From assembly GCF_005233515.1 (NCBI RefSeq), contig NZ_QFZZ01000001.1, forward strand, positions 711,320 through 775,319: DNA of 64,000 nt, given 5' to 3'. Under the pieces are notes generated by a model. It did not search any database. It saw only the letters and a program-made list of their open reading frames with translations, and had not been told where the DNA came from. Made by a program: the position numbers and the translations under genes. Within the stretch, counting starts at the first letter, position 1. Every line of letters starts with the position of its first letter. The stretch comes from Pseudomonas sp. CFBP13508 (lineage in GTDB: Bacteria > Pseudomonadota > Gammaproteobacteria > Pseudomonadales > Pseudomonadaceae). Positions 37,609-47,087 of this stretch are shown one piece after another.

Positions 37609-39111
37609 ATGAAATCACGCAAGAACACCGTCAAACCGATCGGTTTGAAAGACATCACCATTGTCGACGACGCCAAGATGCGCAAGGCGATCACCGCCGC
37701 CGCACTGGGCAACGCCATGGAATGGTTCGACTTTGGCGTCTACGGCTTTGTCGCCTATGTGCTCGGCAAGGTCTTCTTCCCCGGCGCCGATCCCGGCGTG
37801 CAAATGATCGCCGCGCTGGCGACCTTCTCCGTGCCCTTCCTCATCCGTCCGCTTGGCGGTTTGTTCTTCGGTGCGCTGGGCGACAAGTACGGACGGCAGA
37901 AAGTCCTCGCCGCGACCATCGTCATCATGTCCCTGAGCACCTTCGCCATCGGCCTGATTCCGTCCTATGCCTCGATCGGCATCTGGGCGCCGATCCTGCT
38001 GTTGCTGGCGAAAATGGCCCAAGGTTTCTCGGTCGGTGGCGAATACACCGGCGCCTCGATCTTCGTCGCTGAATACGCGCCCGACCGTAAGCGCGGCTTC
38101 CTCGGCAGTTGGCTGGATTTCGGCTCGATCGCCGGTTTCGTCTTCGGCGCCGGTGTCGTGGTGCTGATCTCGACGATTCTCGGTGAACAGCGCTTCGAAG
38201 AATGGGGCTGGCGGATTCCGTTCTTCCTCGCCCTGCCGCTGGGCATGATCGGCCTGTATCTGCGCCACGCCCTCGAAGAAACCCCGGCGTTCCAGCAGCA
38301 CGTGGAAAAACTCGAACAAGGCGACCGCGAAGGCCTCGCTGGTGGCCCGAAGGTGTCGTTCAAGGAAGTCGCAACCAAACACTGGCGCAGCCTGATGACC
38401 TGCATCGGCGTAGTGGCGGCGACCAACGTCACCTATTACATGCTGCTCACCTACATGCCGAGTTACCTGACGCACAACCTGCACTACAGCGAAAACCACG
38501 GCGTGCTGATCATCATCGCGATCATGGTCGGCATGCTCTTCGTGCAGCCGCTGATCGGTTTCATCAGCGACAAGATCGGCCGCAAGCCTTTCATCGTCGT
38601 CGGCAGCATTGGCCTGTTCATTTTCGCCATTCCGGCATTCATGCTGATCAACAGTGGCAGCATCGGCCTGATCTTCTCCGGCCTGCTGATCCTCGCGGTG
38701 CTGCTCAACTTCTTCATCGGCGTGATGGCCTCGACCCTGCCGGCGATGTTCCCCACGCACATCCGCTACAGCGCGCTGGCCAGTGCCTTCAACGTCTCGG
38801 TGCTGATCGCCGGTCTGACCCCGACTGCCGTGGCCTGGCTGGTGGAAAGCACCAACGATCTGTACATGCCTGCGTATTACCTGATGGTCATCGCCGTGGT
38901 CGGTCTGGTCACTGGCGTGACCATGAAGGAAACCGCCAACAAGCCCCTGCGCGGCGCGGCCCCGGCGGCTTCGGACCTGGAAGAGGCCAAGGAGCTGTTG
39001 CAGGAACACCACGACAACATCGAGCAGAAAATCGAAGACATCGATGCCGAAATCGCCGCGCTGGAAGCCAAGCGCAAGGAACTGGCGCTCCAGCATCCGC
39101 GCATCGATTGA
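37609..39111 (+). CDS. proP: Osmoprotectant/proton symporter ProP
   Basis: The 500-residue protein equals E. coli ProP in length and layout. MFS helices begin GNAMEWFDFGVYGFVAYVLG. The metabolite-symporter signature is GDKYGRQKVLAATI, and GFLGSWLDFGSIAGFV is a characteristic segment. The C-terminal cytosolic coiled coil is DLEEAKELLQEHHDNIEQKI then DIDAEIAALEAKRKEL, the domain that tunes osmotic activation. It imports proline, glycine betaine and related solutes with protons under hyperosmotic stress. It is monocistronic, followed by a strong hairpin. Confidence 0.94.
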   Translation: MKSRKNTVKPIGLKDITIVDDAKMRKAITAAALGNAMEWFDFGVYGFVAYVLGKVFFPGADPGVQMIAALATFSVPFLIRPLGGLFFGALGDKYGRQKVLAATIVIMSLSTFAIGLIPSYASIGIWAPILLLLAKMAQGFSVGGEYTGASIFVAEYAPDRKRGFLGSWLDFGSIAGFVFGAGVVVLISTILGEQRFEEWGWRIPFFLALPLGMIGLYLRHALEETPAFQQHVEKLEQGDREGLAGGPKVSFKEVATKHWRSLMTCIGVVAATNVTYYMLLTYMPSYLTHNLHYSENHGVLIIIAIMVGMLFVQPLIGFISDKIGRKPFIVVGSIGLFIFAIPAFMLINSGSIGLIFSGLLILAVLLNFFIGVMASTLPAMFPTHIRYSALASAFNVSVLIAGLTPTAVAWLVESTNDLYMPAYYLMVIAVVGLVTGVTMKETANKPLRGAAPAASDLEEAKELLQEHHDNIEQKIEDIDAEIAALEAKRKELALQHPRID

Positions 39112-39116
39112 TCAGT

Positions 39117-39144
39117 GCGGCGTCGGCAATCGGTCCGACGCCGC
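39117..39144 (+). terminator. Strong hairpin after proP
   Basis: GCGGCGTCGG at 39117-39126 pairs perfectly with CCGACGCCGC at 39135-39144, six bases after the proP stop codon. No T tract follows. Confidence 0.5.
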
Positions 39145-39197
39145 GCCAAGCTTGAGCTAGCCTTGAAACCGGATCGCATGCCACTCAAGGAGTCCAC

Positions 39198-40475
39198 ATG
39201 TTCAAGCTGATGAAAAGTTCGGTCGCTGGCGGATTGCTCTTCGCCAGCCTCCAGGCCGAAGCCGGCGGCATAATGATTTACGAGGCCGGCCACGAAGGCA
39301 CAGGGCTGGCCAACGCCGGTTCTGCGGTCATGGCCAGCGACCCGAGCATTCTGATGACCAACCCGGCGGGCATCAGCCAACTGGCCGGCACTCAGATCAA
39401 CTTCAACGCGCAGTTGATCCTCGGCGACGTCAGCTTCTCCCGCGACAACGCCAATACCTTCGGCGGCAACGAAGGTGGCAACGCCTTGAAGTACCTGCCC
39501 GGCTCCAGCTTTTTCATCAGCCATCAACTCGATGAGCGCTCCTCGATCGGCTTCGGCATGTACGGCAATTTCGGTCTGGCGGTGGATTACGACGATGACT
39601 GGGCCGGGCGCTATTTCACCCAGGAGTCGGCCATTCTCGGCGTGTCATTCCAGCCCACCTATGCCTACAAAATCACTGACGACCTGTCCGTCGGCCTCGG
39701 CCCGCGCTTCATGCTTGGCTACTTCCGCACCGAAGTGGCGGTCAACAATAACGTGCTCGGTCTGGGCAACGCCGAGGATGGTCAGTTGCGCTACAAGGAC
39801 ACCGACTGGGGCACGGGCGCCAACGTCGGCGTGCTCTACAACCTCAACGAGCGCACAAAGCTCGGGCTGGCCTGGACCAGCACGATCAAGCTCAAATTCG
39901 AAGACCAACCCGAGCTGAAGAAAATCACCAATCCGCTGCTGCGTCTGGCGCTCAACCGTCTCGACGCCGATCAGCTGAACGTCGACATGAACGTGCCGCA
40001 GACCGTCACCACCAGCGTGTCCTACCAGCTCGATCCGCAGTGGACGCTGCTCGGCAGCCTCGGCTGGCAGGACTGGAGCGATTTCGGCAAGGTCGGCGTG
40101 GAAGTCGATACCGACCTGGGCTCGACGTCCAGAACTGCGCAGCGGCAATACAAGGACACCTGGCATGCCTCGATCGGCGCGCAGCACCAGATCAACCCGA
40201 AACTGCGCTGGAACGTCGGCCTCGGTTACGACTCCTCGGCAGTGGACGACAAGGATCGCACCGTCGACAACCCGATGAACGAAGCGTGGCGCCTGGCGAC
40301 CGGGGTCAGCTATGCATTGCAGGACGATGTCGATGTGCACATGAGCTACACGCTGATCTACCTCGGCGACATGGACGTGCAACAGACCAAAGCGCGCTCC
40401 GGTGGCTCGGTCTCCGGCGAATACAAAAACGCCGCCCTGCATGTGCTGGGCGGCGGCGTGGTCTGGCGTTTCTAG
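39198..40475 (+). CDS. FadL/OmpP1/TodX-family outer membrane transporter
   Basis: The 425-residue protein has a short signal peptide (cleaved after LQAEA, about residue 23) and the FadL N-terminal hatch (GTGLANAGSAVMASDPSILM then TNPAGIS). A 14-strand barrel ends in the aromatic residue of GGGVVWRF. Members import long-chain fatty acids or aromatic hydrocarbons across the outer membrane. The start at 39198 has AAGGAG nine bases upstream. It sits alone between proP and the convergent mechanosensitive channel gene. Confidence 0.92.
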   Translation: MFKLMKSSVAGGLLFASLQAEAGGIMIYEAGHEGTGLANAGSAVMASDPSILMTNPAGISQLAGTQINFNAQLILGDVSFSRDNANTFGGNEGGNALKYLPGSSFFISHQLDERSSIGFGMYGNFGLAVDYDDDWAGRYFTQESAILGVSFQPTYAYKITDDLSVGLGPRFMLGYFRTEVAVNNNVLGLGNAEDGQLRYKDTDWGTGANVGVLYNLNERTKLGLAWTSTIKLKFEDQPELKKITNPLLRLALNRLDADQLNVDMNVPQTVTTSVSYQLDPQWTLLGSLGWQDWSDFGKVGVEVDTDLGSTSRTAQRQYKDTWHASIGAQHQINPKLRWNVGLGYDSSAVDDKDRTVDNPMNEAWRLATGVSYALQDDVDVHMSYTLIYLGDMDVQQTKARSGGSVSGEYKNAALHVLGGGVVWRF

Positions 40476-40478
40476 GGA

Positions 40479-42092
40479 TCACTGATCCTTCGGTGCCTGC
40501 GCCGGTGCGGTGAACCACTGCTCCGGCGGCACGCGTTTTTCCTGCTGCGGATCGCCCAGGTAATGCGGCGACATGATCTGCACGCCATATTCGTTGAACA
40601 CATCCTGAATATTGGCGTGGAGCATGCTCAGCAACACCGCACGCGGGCGCGGCTGGCTGGGGATGGCCTGGGCCACCAGGCGATACTCGGGATAGAAGTC
40701 CGACAACGCGGTCTGGAACACCTGCGCCGGCGGGTCTTCGAGCACGCCCGGCGTGCGTTTGGCCGCCTCCAGCAGCATCGCTTCGACCTGGCGCCATGGC
40801 GTGTCGTAGCCGATGGTCACCACCGTGTCGACCACGTAGCCCGGACCTTGCACGGTGCGCGAGTAGTTCTTGGTCACGGTGCCGGTGATCATCGAGTTGG
40901 GCAGCGTCAGCACTTCACCGAGGCCGGTGCGAATCCGCGTGGTGAACATGCCCAGCTCGGTGACGGTGCCTTCGTACTCGCCGATCCTGACAAACTCGCC
41001 GGGGCGCAGGGTCCGCGTGTAGGTCAGGATCAACCCGGCCGCCGCTTGCCCGACAACACTGGTGGCGCCGAGGGAAATCATCAAACCGATCAGCACCGAC
41101 AAGCCTTTGAACGCATCGGTCCCGGCGCCCGGCAGATAGGGATAAGCCATCGCCAGCGCAAACAGCCAGACTGCCAGTGCGGTCAGGCGTTGCGTCGGTT
41201 GCAGGGTTTCATGGTTGAGCCAGTTGAACGTCCCCGGCGCGGCCATCCGGCGCAGGATGCGTCGGGTAAATGCGGTCACGCCCCGGGCGATGAAGAAAAT
41301 CGCCAGCGCCACGCCCAGCCCCGGTATCGCATCAACGATGCCCTGCAACAGATAACTGGCCAGTTCAACGAGATAGTTGTTGAGGCTTTCGCCCCACGGC
41401 CGCGTATACGGGAAGCGTGACAGGACAAAACCCAGCCATTCGTAGGACAGCAGCAGGATCAGCAACCAACGCAGGAACAACAGACAGCGGCTGACCAACG
41501 GGTAGAGAAAATTCGAATCGATCAGTTGCACCCGCCCGACCTTCAGCGCCTTGGTGTGGCGATCCATCAGCGCCGGCAGTTTCGCCAACAGCTTGTGGCG
41601 CAGCCATGACAGGCACCAGAGCAGCGCCAGATAGATCAGCGTGGCCACCGCCACCAGCGCCAGCGAACGCACAACCATCTGCACGTTGCGCGCCTCGCGG
41701 GTCTCGTTGACCACCTGGCGCAGTTTTTCCGCTGCGCCCTCGGCGGCTTCCTGCACCGAGGAATAGGCCAGGCTGTCGACATCTTTCGGTGCAACGATGA
41801 ACGCACGGGTATTGCCGATCAGCACCATGTAGCTGTTCTGGATCGAATCAGTGCTGATTTTCAGCTCAGGGTCTTCCTCCAGCGCTTCACTGATCACCCG
41901 CTTCGCCCGCTTGACCCGTGAGGCCGGCGCCTCGCCGAGGATCGTCGCGCGAAACAGCATGATGCTGCGGTTGGCCACCTTCAGTTCTACCGCTTCGTCC
42001 GTTGCTGTCGTGGTGTCTTCCAATGCCTGGCCGAGCCCGGACCACAGTGTTGCAGCCAGCAGCATCGCCAGCACCATCAGCCTGTTACGCAT
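40479..42092 (-). CDS. MscS-family mechanosensitive channel with large N-terminal region
   Basis: The 537-residue protein begins with a signal peptide (cleaved after LGQA). It has a periplasmic segment to about residue 130 and several membrane helices, then the MscS pore and beta domain (ISLGATSVVGQAAAGLILTY, LRPGEFVRIGEYEGTVTELG, LTLPNSMITGTV). It is larger than MscS (286 aa) and resembles YnaI/YbdG-type channels in having extra helices. The start at 42092 has AGGAA just upstream; the frame is open further but lacks a signal peptide there. It probably shares a transcript with the AI-2E-family gene ten bases upstream. Role: relief of hypo-osmotic pressure. Confidence 0.9.
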   Translation of the reverse strand: MRNRLMVLAMLLAATLWSGLGQALEDTTTATDEAVELKVANRSIMLFRATILGEAPASRVKRAKRVISEALEEDPELKISTDSIQNSYMVLIGNTRAFIVAPKDVDSLAYSSVQEAAEGAAEKLRQVVNETREARNVQMVVRSLALVAVATLIYLALLWCLSWLRHKLLAKLPALMDRHTKALKVGRVQLIDSNFLYPLVSRCLLFLRWLLILLLSYEWLGFVLSRFPYTRPWGESLNNYLVELASYLLQGIVDAIPGLGVALAIFFIARGVTAFTRRILRRMAAPGTFNWLNHETLQPTQRLTALAVWLFALAMAYPYLPGAGTDAFKGLSVLIGLMISLGATSVVGQAAAGLILTYTRTLRPGEFVRIGEYEGTVTELGMFTTRIRTGLGEVLTLPNSMITGTVTKNYSRTVQGPGYVVDTVVTIGYDTPWRQVEAMLLEAAKRTPGVLEDPPAQVFQTALSDFYPEYRLVAQAIPSQPRPRAVLLSMLHANIQDVFNEYGVQIMSPHYLGDPQQEKRVPPEQWFTAPAQAPKDQ

Positions 42093-42102
42093 GCACCGTT
42101 CC

Positions 42103-43218
42103 TTATGGCTGATTGTCGTGAGAGGTTTCGTCCAGCACTTCGCTGACGTCGGCCGGTTGATAGACCCAGCCGATGAACAATTCATAACCGACCGCGAGAA
42201 TCACCGGCCCGGTGAACAGGCCGATGATGCCGCTGGTGACCATGCCGCCCAGCGCGCCGATCAGCACCACCGGCATCGGCACGGCCACGCCACGCCCGAG
42301 CAACATCGGCTTGAGCACGTTGTCGGAAAGCCCGGCGATCACCATCCACACGGCGAATATGATCGTGCCGGGACCGACGCCGTCATGGGCAAAGACAAAC
42401 ACCACCACCGGCACGGTAACCAGCAGCACCGGCAGTTGCATGATGCCCAGCAGCAACACCATCAACGCCAGCACACCGGCAGCGGGCACGCCCATGATCA
42501 CCAGTGCCACACCGATCAAGATCATCTGGATAAAAGCGATACCGACCACGCCCTGCGCCACCGCGCGAATGGTCGAGGTGCACAGTTGCGCGATCTGCGG
42601 GCCACGCACCGGCCCGGAAATACGCTGGGTAATCGCCACAGCCGTGCGATGGCCGCGTTCGCCGTGGGTCATGATCAGTCCGGCGACAATCAGCGCCACG
42701 ACAAACACCACGATACCTGCGCCGACGCCGGCGGCCTGATGCAACAGCACCCGCCCCCAACTGGTCAGGTGCGGCGCCAGTTCCTTGAACACCCAGCTCA
42801 GGTCCTGCGAAGCGTGCATCCAGATGCCATACAACGGCGCACCGATCAGCGGCCAGTCGGCGACATTGGCGGGTGGCGGCGGAATCTCGAACTGCCCCGT
42901 TTCCACGGTTTGCATGCCCACCTTCACCGAATCGGCCACGGATGCGCCGAGCAGGCTCAGCGGCACCATCAGGATCACCAAGCCGAGCAACACCAGCACA
43001 ATCGCCGCCCAACCGTAACGGTTGCCGAGTTTTGCGCCGAGTTTCTGGTTCAGCGGGTACAGCGTGACTGCGAGGATCAGCGCCCACAGCATCACATTGA
43101 GAAACGGATGGAAAATGTCGTAGCAGAACAGCACCAGGGTCGCGATCAACCCGGCGCGGATCAGTACGTCGAGCAAGGCTTTGGAACTGTTGAAGGCAAT
43201 CAGTGGCTTCTCTTCCAT
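42103..43218 (-). CDS. AI-2E/PerM family transporter
   Basis: The 371-residue membrane protein of the AI-2 exporter-like (UPF0118) family has about eight helices. The N-terminal pair is VLIRAGLIATLVLFCYDIFH and MLWALILAVTLYPLNQ. The C-terminal block GMVTSGIIGLFTGPVILAVG is typical. Despite the family name, members include sodium/proton antiporters and unknown exporters, so the substrate is open. It is co-oriented with the MscS-type channel, suggesting an envelope or osmotic link. Confidence 0.88.
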   Translation of the reverse strand: MEEKPLIAFNSSKALLDVLIRAGLIATLVLFCYDIFHPFLNVMLWALILAVTLYPLNQKLGAKLGNRYGWAAIVLVLLGLVILMVPLSLLGASVADSVKVGMQTVETGQFEIPPPPANVADWPLIGAPLYGIWMHASQDLSWVFKELAPHLTSWGRVLLHQAAGVGAGIVVFVVALIVAGLIMTHGERGHRTAVAITQRISGPVRGPQIAQLCTSTIRAVAQGVVGIAFIQMILIGVALVIMGVPAAGVLALMVLLLGIMQLPVLLVTVPVVVFVFAHDGVGPGTIIFAVWMVIAGLSDNVLKPMLLGRGVAVPMPVVLIGALGGMVTSGIIGLFTGPVILAVGYELFIGWVYQPADVSEVLDETSHDNQP

Positions 43219-43320
43219 GGGAACATTCCTGAGCGGCGCAGCATTCGGGATGCGCTGAGCCTAGAACATGTTGGGCTGGTCTTCCTGTGGGGCGCGGGAT
43301 TATCGGTTTACACAACACAT

Positions 43321-43480
43321 GTGGGAGCAAGCCTGCTGGCGAAAGCAGTATTTCAGGGCCAAGACCCTTTTGAATCTGCCGCACCTTCGCGAGCAGGCTC
43401 GCTCCCATCGGGCTTTGCGTTAATCCTCAATCTCAACCCGCCCACAAATCCAGTGTGGGAGCGAGCCTGCTCGCGAAAGC
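43321..43480. repeat. REPIN and single REP before the amidase gene
   Basis: A REPIN with one diverged arm (GTGGGAGCAAGCCTGCTGGC) occupies 43321-43408. A lone REP arm (GTGGGAGCGAGCC...CGCGAA) lies at 43455-43479. The remainder of the 442-base gap shows no further gene. Confidence 0.88.
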
Positions 43481-43660
43481 GCAAGGTCAGGCAGCACGGA
43501 TGCTCAGGCCATCTACCAACAAAACCATCACCCCACCGATTACTCCGCCCGCCGCATGGTGTTAAATAGGCGCCAGTCCCGACCTTGTCGCTTCAAGCCG
43601 TGCCACGAGAACCGCTATGAAAACCCCTGCCCAGAACATCCACGCTCTACAGGTGACCCC

Positions 43661-45364
43661 ATGATCGAAGTCACCGAAGTCTCCATCGCGCAACTGCGCG
43701 CCGCCCTCGAATCCGGCCAGACCACTGCCGTGGAGCTGGTGCAGGCCTATCTGGCGCGCATTGATGCCTACGATGGCGCCGACACCCCGACGGCACTCAA
43801 CGCCGTCGTCGTGCGCAACCCCGAAGCGCTGAACGAAGCCCGCGCCTCCGACGCCCGCCGTGCCAACGGTGAAACCCTCGGCCCGCTCGATGGCATTCCC
43901 TACACCGCCAAGGACAGCTATCTGGTCAAGGGCCTGACCGCCGCCTCCGGCAGTCCGGCGTTCGCCGATCTGATCGCCCATCGCGACGCCTTCACCATCG
44001 AGCGCCTGCGCGCTGCCGGGGCGATTTGCCTGGGCAAGACCAACATGCCGCCGATGGCCAATGGCGGCATGCAACGCGGCGTTTATGGCCGCGCTGAAAG
44101 CCCGTACAACGCCGCTTACCTCACCGCACCGTTCGCCTCCGGCTCGTCCAACGGCGCTGGCACCGCGACCGCTGCGAGTTTCGCTGCGTTCGGTCTGGCC
44201 GAGGAAACCTGGTCGAGCGGTCGTGGCCCTGCGTCGAACAACGGCCTGTGCGCCTACACCCCGTCGCGCGGCGTAATCTCCGTGCGCGGCAACTGGCCGT
44301 TGACCCCGACCATGGACGTCGTCGTGCCGTTCGCGCGGACCATGGCCGACCTGCTCGAAGTGCTCGATGTGGTCGTCGCCGAAGATACCGATACCCGTGG
44401 CGACCTCTGGCGCTTGCAACCGTGGGTGCCGATCCCGCGCGTCAGCGAAGTGCGCCCGGCTGCATACAGCGAACTGGCCGCCGACGCCAAAGCGCTGGCG
44501 GGCAAACGCTTTGCCATCCCGCGCATGTACATCAATGCCGACCCGGACGCTGGCACCAGCGAAGCCCCCGGCATTGGCGGCCCGACTGGCCAGCGCATCA
44601 ACACCCGCGCGTCCGTGATCGATTTGTGGAAACAGGCGCGTCAGGCCCTGGAAGCCGCTGGCGCCGAAGTCGTCGAAACCGATTTCCCGCTGGTCTCCAA
44701 CTGCGAAGGCGACCGCCCTGGCGCGCCAACCGTGTTCACCCGTGGGCTGGTGTCGAAAGAGTTTCTGCACCATGAACTGTGGGATCTGACTGCCTGGGCG
44801 TTCGACGACTTCCTGCAGGCCAACGGTGACCCGAAGCTTAATCGTCTGGTCGATGTCGACGGGCCGAAGATCTTCCCGCACGACCCGGGCACCCTGCCCA
44901 ACCGCGAAGGTGATCTGGCCGCCGGCATGGACGAGTACGTGCGCATGGCCGAGCGCGGCATCACGCCGTGGAATGAAATCTCAACCGTGCCTGATGGTTT
45001 GCGCGGTCTGGAGCAGACCCGACGCATCGACCTCGAAGACTGGATGGACAGCCTCGGCCTCGACGCCGTGCTGTTCCCGACCGTCGCCGACGTCGGCCCG
45101 GCGGATGCGGATGTCAATCCTGCTTCGGCCGACATCGCCTGGAGCAACGGCGTCTGGGTGGCCAACGGCAACCTCGCGATCCGCCACCTCGGCGTGCCAA
45201 CCGTCACCGTGCCCATGGGCGTGATGGCCGACATCGGCATGCCCGTCGGCCTGACCTTCGCCGGCCGCGCCTACGACGACTCGAACCTGCTGCGCTTCGC
45301 CGCCGCTTTCGAATCCACCGGCAGCAAGCGCCAGATCCCACCGCGTACACCGCCGCTGGCTTAA
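43661..45364 (+). CDS. Amidase-signature family hydrolase (divergent catalytic motif)
   Basis: The 567-residue protein has the amidase-signature fold. Catalytic Lys84 is in GPLDGIPYTAKDSY. The Ser-rich loop is GSSNGAGTATAAS (cis-Ser at 162-163). The nucleophile position aligns as Ser186 in EETWSSGRGPASNNG, where most relatives have GTDTGGSIRxPA. The loss of the GG before the serine is unusual but the Ser-x-Arg-x-Pro-Ala frame is kept. Start 43661 follows AGGTGA; earlier in-frame codons are not family-like. Substrate unknown (amide, peptide or carbamoyl compound). Confidence 0.88.
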   Translation: MIEVTEVSIAQLRAALESGQTTAVELVQAYLARIDAYDGADTPTALNAVVVRNPEALNEARASDARRANGETLGPLDGIPYTAKDSYLVKGLTAASGSPAFADLIAHRDAFTIERLRAAGAICLGKTNMPPMANGGMQRGVYGRAESPYNAAYLTAPFASGSSNGAGTATAASFAAFGLAEETWSSGRGPASNNGLCAYTPSRGVISVRGNWPLTPTMDVVVPFARTMADLLEVLDVVVAEDTDTRGDLWRLQPWVPIPRVSEVRPAAYSELAADAKALAGKRFAIPRMYINADPDAGTSEAPGIGGPTGQRINTRASVIDLWKQARQALEAAGAEVVETDFPLVSNCEGDRPGAPTVFTRGLVSKEFLHHELWDLTAWAFDDFLQANGDPKLNRLVDVDGPKIFPHDPGTLPNREGDLAAGMDEYVRMAERGITPWNEISTVPDGLRGLEQTRRIDLEDWMDSLGLDAVLFPTVADVGPADADVNPASADIAWSNGVWVANGNLAIRHLGVPTVTVPMGVMADIGMPVGLTFAGRAYDDSNLLRFAAAFESTGSKRQIPPRTPPLA

Positions 45365-45387
45365 TGCACTGTGTCAGCTCCCACAAA

Positions 45388-46990
45388 CCCTGTGGGAGCT
45401 GGCTTGCCAGCGATAGCGGCCGGACAAACGCCACAGTTCTACCTGACTACCCCGACTCAAACTGTGGGAGCGAGCCTGCTCGCGAATGCGGAGTGTCAGT
45501 TGACGAAAATGCTGACTGACACACCGCTTTCGCGAGCAGGCTCGCTCCTACAATATGCGCGGGTGATCGCCTCTGATGTGTACACCCGCAATCTCTGTGG
45601 GAGCTGGCTTGCCAGCGATGGCGGCCTGACAGCCGCCACAGTTCTACCTGACTACCCCGACTCAAACTTTGGGAGCGAGCCTGCTCGCGAATGCGGAGTG
45701 TCAGTTGACGAAAATGCTGACTGACACACCGCTTTCGCGAGCAGGCTCGCTCCTACAATATGCGCGGGTGATCGCCTCTGATGTGTACACCCACAATCTC
45801 TGTGGGAGCTGGCTTGCCAGCGATGGCGGCCTGACAGCCGCCACAGTTCTACCTGACTACCCCGACTCAAACTGTGGGAGCGAGCCTGCTCGCGAATGCG
45901 GAGTGTCAGTTGACGAAAATGCTGACTGACACACCGCTTTCGCGAGCAGGCTCGCTCCTACAATATGCGCGGGTGATCGCCTCTGATGTGTACACCCACA
46001 ATCTCTGTGGGAGCTGGCTTGCCAGCGATGGCGGCCTGACAGCCGCCACAGTTCTACCTGACTACCCCGACTCAAACTGTGGGAGCGAGCCTGCTCGCGA
46101 ATGCGGAGTGTCAGTTGACGAAAATGCTGACTGACACACCGCTTTCGCGAGCAGGCTCGCTCCTACAATATGCGCGGGTGATCGCCTCTGATGTGTACAC
46201 CCACAATCTCTGTGGGAGCTGGCTTGCCAGCGATGGCGGCCTGACAGCCGCCACAGTTCTACCTGACTACCCCGACTCAAACTGTGGGAGCGAGCCTGCT
46301 CGCGAATGCGGAGTGTCAGTTGACGAAAATGCTGACTGACACACCGCTTTCGCGAGCAGGCTCGCTCCTACAATATGCGCGGGTGATCGCCTCTGATGTG
46401 TACACCCACAATCTCTGTGGGAGCTGGCTTGCCAGCGATGGCGGCCTGACAGCCGCCACAGTTCTACCTGACTACCCCGACTCAAACTGTGGGAGCGAGC
46501 CTGCTCGCGAATGCGGAGTGTCAGTTGACGAAAATGCTGACTGACACACCGCTTTCGCGAGCAGGCTCGCTCCTACAATATGCGCGGGTGATCGCCTCTG
46601 ATGTGTACACCCACAAACCCTGTGGGAGCTGGCTTGCCAGCGATAGCGGCCGGACAAACGCCACATTTCTACCTGACTACCCCGACTCAAACTGTGGGAG
46701 CGAGCCTGCTCGCGAATGCGGAGTGTCAGTTAACGAAAATGCTGACTGACACACCGCTTTCGCGAGCAGGCTCGCTCCTAAAATATGCGCGGGTGATCGC
46801 CTCTGATGTGTACACCCGCAATCTCTGTGGGAGCTGGCTTGCCAGCGATGGCGGCCTGACAGCCGCCACAGTTCTACCTGACTACCCCGACTCAAACTGT
46901 GGGAGCGAGCCTGCTCGCGAATGCGGAGTGTCAGTTTAACGAAAATGCTGACTGACACACCGCTTTCGCGAGCCGGCTCGCTCCCACAGG
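45388..46990. repeat. Array of eight near-identical 205-bp units, each a single REP plus a REPIN
   Basis: The 205-bp period is exact through most of the array. Each unit holds one GTGGGAGCTGGCTTGCCAGC palindrome, a linker with GTTCTACCTGACTACCCC, and a full REPIN (GTGGGAGCGAGCC...GGCTCGCTCC) with the spacer GTCAGTTGACGAAAATGCTG. Units are about 97-100% identical. The last has a diverged arm (GAGCCGGCTCGCTCCC). The array fills the 1.6 kb between the amidase and OprD-type porin genes; all reading frames in it are artefacts. Confidence 0.97.
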
Positions 46991-47087
46991 GTTTGGTGTG
47001 AAGGCTGCCAACTCAGCACACCGGCCCAATCCTTTCCAGGCCAATCCGCCGATCATCAGCGCCATCCTGTTACCACCGGCCCTGACC

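Noticed and set aside
37615..39096. 493-codon frame antisense to proP
   Set aside because: Shadow of the ProP coding sequence; no recognisable domain.
45388..46990. CRISPR-like array (regular spacing, near-identical units)
   Set aside because: Both 'repeats' and 'spacers' are identical between units, the units are 205 bp with REP palindromes, and no cas genes are present. It is a tandem REP/REPIN array.
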